Below are positions 61,553-64,000 of a stretch of DNA of 64,000 nt, one piece after another. Source of the DNA: Flavobacteriales bacterium UBA3364 (GTDB taxonomy: Bacteria > Bacteroidota > Bacteroidia > Flavobacteriales_F > PHOS-HE28); assembly GCA_002360495.1 (NCBI GenBank), contig DEQO01000095.1, positions 3,627 through 67,626 on the forward strand. The letters run 5' to 3'. Below the pieces are notes generated by a model. That model was not told where the DNA came from. It saw only the letters and a list, made by a program, of their open reading frames with translations, and did not search any database. The first letter of the stretch is position 1. Each line of letters begins with the position of its first letter. Made by a program: the position numbers and the translations under genes.

Positions 61553-64000
61553 ATGAGCACCCGCCCGTTCAAATTCCTCGACAGTTACACGCGCGACGAC
61601 GCGTCGATCTTCTTCGGCCGCGACAAGGAGATCGAAGAGCTGCACACCAAGGTGTTCGAGAGCCGGTTGCTGCTGGTCTACGGTGTTTCCGGTTCCGGCA
61701 AATCATCCCTGGTGAACTGCGGCCTCAGCAGCAAATTCGAGCGGACCGATTGGTTGCCGATCAACGTGCGACGACGGTCGAACATCACGCAGGACATCAT
61801 CGAGACCGCAACGGGGTACTGCACTACACCGCCAACGGGAAAGCTCTCGCTGCGCAAGGTGCTTCGCTCGGTGTACCTGGACCAGTTCATGCCGGTGTAC
61901 CTGATCCTCGACCAGTTGGAGGAACTCTTCATCTTCGGCGACAAGGAGGAGATCGACACCTTCATCGACCAGTTGGCCAAAGTGCTCGCGGCGGACATCA
62001 ACGCCAAGGTGGTCTTGATCATCCGCGAGGAATTCCTGGCCCAACTGACAGCCTTCGAGGACAGGATCCCCGAGCTTTTCGAGAACCGTGCGCGCCTGGA
62101 GAAGATGTCGTGGCGCAATGCGACACAAGCCATCGAAGGGCCGTGCAGGAGCGCAGGGATAACCGTTGACCCCGGCTTCGCGGACCGACTGCTCGGCAAC
62201 ATCGCCGCCGGCCGCAAGGAGGTTGAACTGACCTACCTCCAGGTGTACCTGGACCGCGTGTACGACCTGATGAATACGAGCGGTGAAAGCACTTTCACCA
62301 ATGCGCTTCTGGACAAGATCGGTCCCGTGGGCGATGTGCTCGCCAGCTTCCTGAACGAACAGATCGCGAATTTCCCGGATCCCGACCTCGCGCTCACCGT
62401 GTTCAAGTCGTTCGTTTCGAACCGTGGAACAAAGCGGTTGATATCCACTCCGGAGATCAAACAGTTCGCTGAGGAGTTGGGCAAGCCGGTCAGCGACGTA
62501 CAACTCCAGGACATCATCTTGAAGGCCGTGAACCTGCGGATCCTGAAGGACCAGGACGATCAAGGTCGGTACGAGCTGCGGCATGATGCGCTGGCCGCTA
62601 CGATCTACGCGAAGATCAGCCTGTACGAGAAGGAGCTCATTGAGATCCGACAGTTCATCGACCAGGCGTACAACAGCTACCAGAAGCGCAAAGCGCTGCT
62701 CTCATCGGAGGACATCCAGTACATCGCGCCTTACGAGGACAAGCTGTTCCTGAGCAAGGACCAGCGCGCATTCGTGGACCTGAGCCGCAGGATGTTGACC
62801 CAACGGTCGCGGAGGCGCATGGCTTGGGGCGTCGGCCTAGGCAGCTCGGTCATCGCGGTACTCTCCGTCCTGCTCGTGTGGGCTTTACAACAACGGAGTG
62901 CCGCGCTGGAGAATGAAAAGGAGGCGCAGAACCAGAGCCGCATCGCGGTGGATGAAAAGGTGAAGGCCGTTGCCGCCAAGGACGAAGCCGACCGACAACG
63001 GCTTTTCGCCGACTCTGTTAGGCGGGTGGTCGAACAGCAATCGATCGACCTGCAGATCGCCATTGAGCGGGGCGACAAGGAACGGATCCGCGCCATCCAG
63101 AATGAGCAGGAAGCCACCCGTCAGGCGATCGCCAAGGAGGAACAGCGACAACGTGCGGAAGAATCCCTGGTGCAAAAGGAACAGGCACTGGACAAGGCCG
63201 AGCAAGCGAACGCTGACAAGGAACGTGTGAACCGCGTGAACCGTGCCAGCCAGATCGCGCAGAACAGCCAGAGCATGGACGAGGCCGGTATCCGTGGCTT
63301 GATGGCGATGGAAGCCTATCGGTTGATGAAGGAGAACGGTGGGGAGCCGCATGCTCAGGAGATCGTGGATGCACTCTATCGGGCGTTGTACAACCTGGAG
63401 TTGAAGGAGCCGTGGAAGGTCGGGGCGCTCAGCGGCGAACCACGCACGATGGTAACCGATGGCGGATCGAGTAAGCTGCTGGTGATGGGCAACAAGGGCG
63501 TGCTGCAATCCGTGGACATGAAGGCGCGTACCAGATCGGTCGCGCGCGACCTATCGGCCAAGGTGCTGGCGGGGGACAAAGCCTTCCTTTCACCATCAAG
63601 GCAATTGGTCCTGCTCTCCCACATCGATGGATCCTTCGATGCATGGTCCGTGGCCACAGGCCAGATCGTTGCACGTGGGAACCGCGGTGCCGGTGCGCCG
63701 GAGATCGGTGCGTTCTCGGCCTTCGGTGATGAGGGGCCCTTCATCACCGGTGATCGCAAAGGGAAGGTCGTGCTTTGGACCCTGGTCAACGGTGCACTGA
63801 CCGAAGGGTCCTCCTTCGAAACAGGTGCCGCGATCAAGGCCTTCGAGGAGCTTCCCGGCAGCGCGGAGCTTGCCTGCATCAGTGGATCGGGCGTTGTCAC
63901 CATCGTCAACGCAGCCGGAAAGGACAGGAAGATCACATTGCCCCGTGGTACGGCGGTAACCCGCTCCGCATCGGACGGCTCGGGGACGCTGGTGTTGGGA
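61553..64000 (+). CDS. nSTAND1-type P-loop NTPase, copy 2 (3' end outside window)
   Basis: Open frame from ATG 61553 to the window edge (816 codons), read directly from the sequence. Begins MSTRPFKFLDSYTRDDASIF, FGRDKEIEEL, Walker A GVSGSGKSS (residues 44-52), Walker B LILDQLEEL, then LIIREEFLAQ and RYELRHDALAATIYAKI. A membrane segment lies at about residues 424-444 after a basic TQRSRRR, followed by a ~110-residue charged coiled coil (QRSAALENEKEAQNQSR, ADKERVNRVNRASQIA) and then LMAMEAYRLMKENG and WD-like repeats (GDRKGKVVLWTLVNG). It differs from copy 1 in having this coiled coil before the propeller. The stop codon is beyond 64000. Confidence 0.87.
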   Translation, partial: MSTRPFKFLDSYTRDDASIFFGRDKEIEELHTKVFESRLLLVYGVSGSGKSSLVNCGLSSKFERTDWLPINVRRRSNITQDIIETATGYCTTPPTGKLSLRKVLRSVYLDQFMPVYLILDQLEELFIFGDKEEIDTFIDQLAKVLAADINAKVVLIIREEFLAQLTAFEDRIPELFENRARLEKMSWRNATQAIEGPCRSAGITVDPGFADRLLGNIAAGRKEVELTYLQVYLDRVYDLMNTSGESTFTNALLDKIGPVGDVLASFLNEQIANFPDPDLALTVFKSFVSNRGTKRLISTPEIKQFAEELGKPVSDVQLQDIILKAVNLRILKDQDDQGRYELRHDALAATIYAKISLYEKELIEIRQFIDQAYNSYQKRKALLSSEDIQYIAPYEDKLFLSKDQRAFVDLSRRMLTQRSRRRMAWGVGLGSSVIAVLSVLLVWALQQRSAALENEKEAQNQSRIAVDEKVKAVAAKDEADRQRLFADSVRRVVEQQSIDLQIAIERGDKERIRAIQNEQEATRQAIAKEEQRQRAEESLVQKEQALDKAEQANADKERVNRVNRASQIAQNSQSMDEAGIRGLMAMEAYRLMKENGGEPHAQEIVDALYRALYNLELKEPWKVGALSGEPRTMVTDGGSSKLLVMGNKGVLQSVDMKARTRSVARDLSAKVLAGDKAFLSPSRQLVLLSHIDGSFDAWSVATGQIVARGNRGAGAPEIGAFSAFGDEGPFITGDRKGKVVLWTLVNGALTEGSSFETGAAIKAFEELPGSAELACISGSGVVTIVNAAGKDRKITLPRGTAVTRSASDGSGTLVLG

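Noticed and set aside
33530..64000. Prophage, transposon or integrative element carrying the right-hand cluster
   Set aside because: I found no integrase, transposase, phage gene, tRNA target or terminal inverted repeat; base composition looks similar to the rest of the window.
1..64000. tRNA/rRNA genes and CRISPR arrays
   Set aside because: No TpsiC-arm-like segments in a cloverleaf context, no rRNA sequence and no regularly spaced short repeats were seen; by-eye scanning could miss a single tRNA.

Overview
The window reads as a compact, high-GC genome from the Bacteroidota, probably a Flavobacteriales-like environmental lineage. Evidence: several starts are preceded by the Bacteroidota promoter element TAnnTTTG (two with TTG 19 bp upstream); Shine-Dalgarno sequences are scarce; the gene content includes an S46 dipeptidyl-peptidase of the DPP7 type, MbnP-like lipoprotein, PorT-like barrels, L-2-hydroxyglutarate oxidase, DUF2157/GDYXXLXY pair and a eukaryotic-type NADP isocitrate dehydrogenase. 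I saw no rRNA, tRNA, CRISPR array, transposase or integrase.

Left two thirds of the core part (1-33.4 kb) is mostly housekeeping and envelope genes: the 3' end of yidC, a DUF6438 lipoprotein, a DPP7-type peptidase, DUF2157 + GDYXXLXY, an EI24/CysZ-like membrane protein, purB with a SanA-like protein, a phosphate-selective-type porin, DinB, lhgO, a UMF1-type MFS transporter, an OmpA protein, two small barrels, aconitase, a three-gene cluster ending in an MbnP-like lipoprotein (small Cys-rich membrane protein, barrel with CxxC, MbnP), bestrophin, a dipeptide-epimerase-like enolase, rpsF-rpsR-rplI, dnaX (with an A9 slippage site at the exact end of domain III), a MORN-repeat protein, icd, a GT22-type mannosyltransferase, a MATE transporter and a small outer-membrane protein.

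The right half (33.5-64 kb) is different. It holds an M48-like metallopeptidase/TPR protein, a coiled-coil exported protein and a membrane-anchored caspase-like protease on the + strand, converging on a long minus-strand gene run of about 22 kb: a HEPN-TM-carboxypeptidase-regulatory-like protein, six paralogous exported proteins (regulatory-like domain, coiled coil, TPRs, shared C-terminal tail motif), an uncharacterised 344-aa partner protein, an nSTAND1-type P-loop NTPase with a membrane segment and a beta-propeller, and a tail-anchored protein. Divergent from the HEPN gene there is a second partner + nSTAND1 pair, whose NTPase gene runs off the end of the window.

My reading of this region (inference): a trans-envelope surveillance system in which exported TPR proteins sense or scaffold outside the cytoplasm, membrane-spanning STAND NTPases and the HEPN protein carry the signal across the inner membrane, and HEPN and caspase domains are the likely effectors. 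A 255-bp direct repeat flanks one TPR gene and leaves a truncated copy of the partner gene, showing that TPR genes are gained or lost here by recombination.
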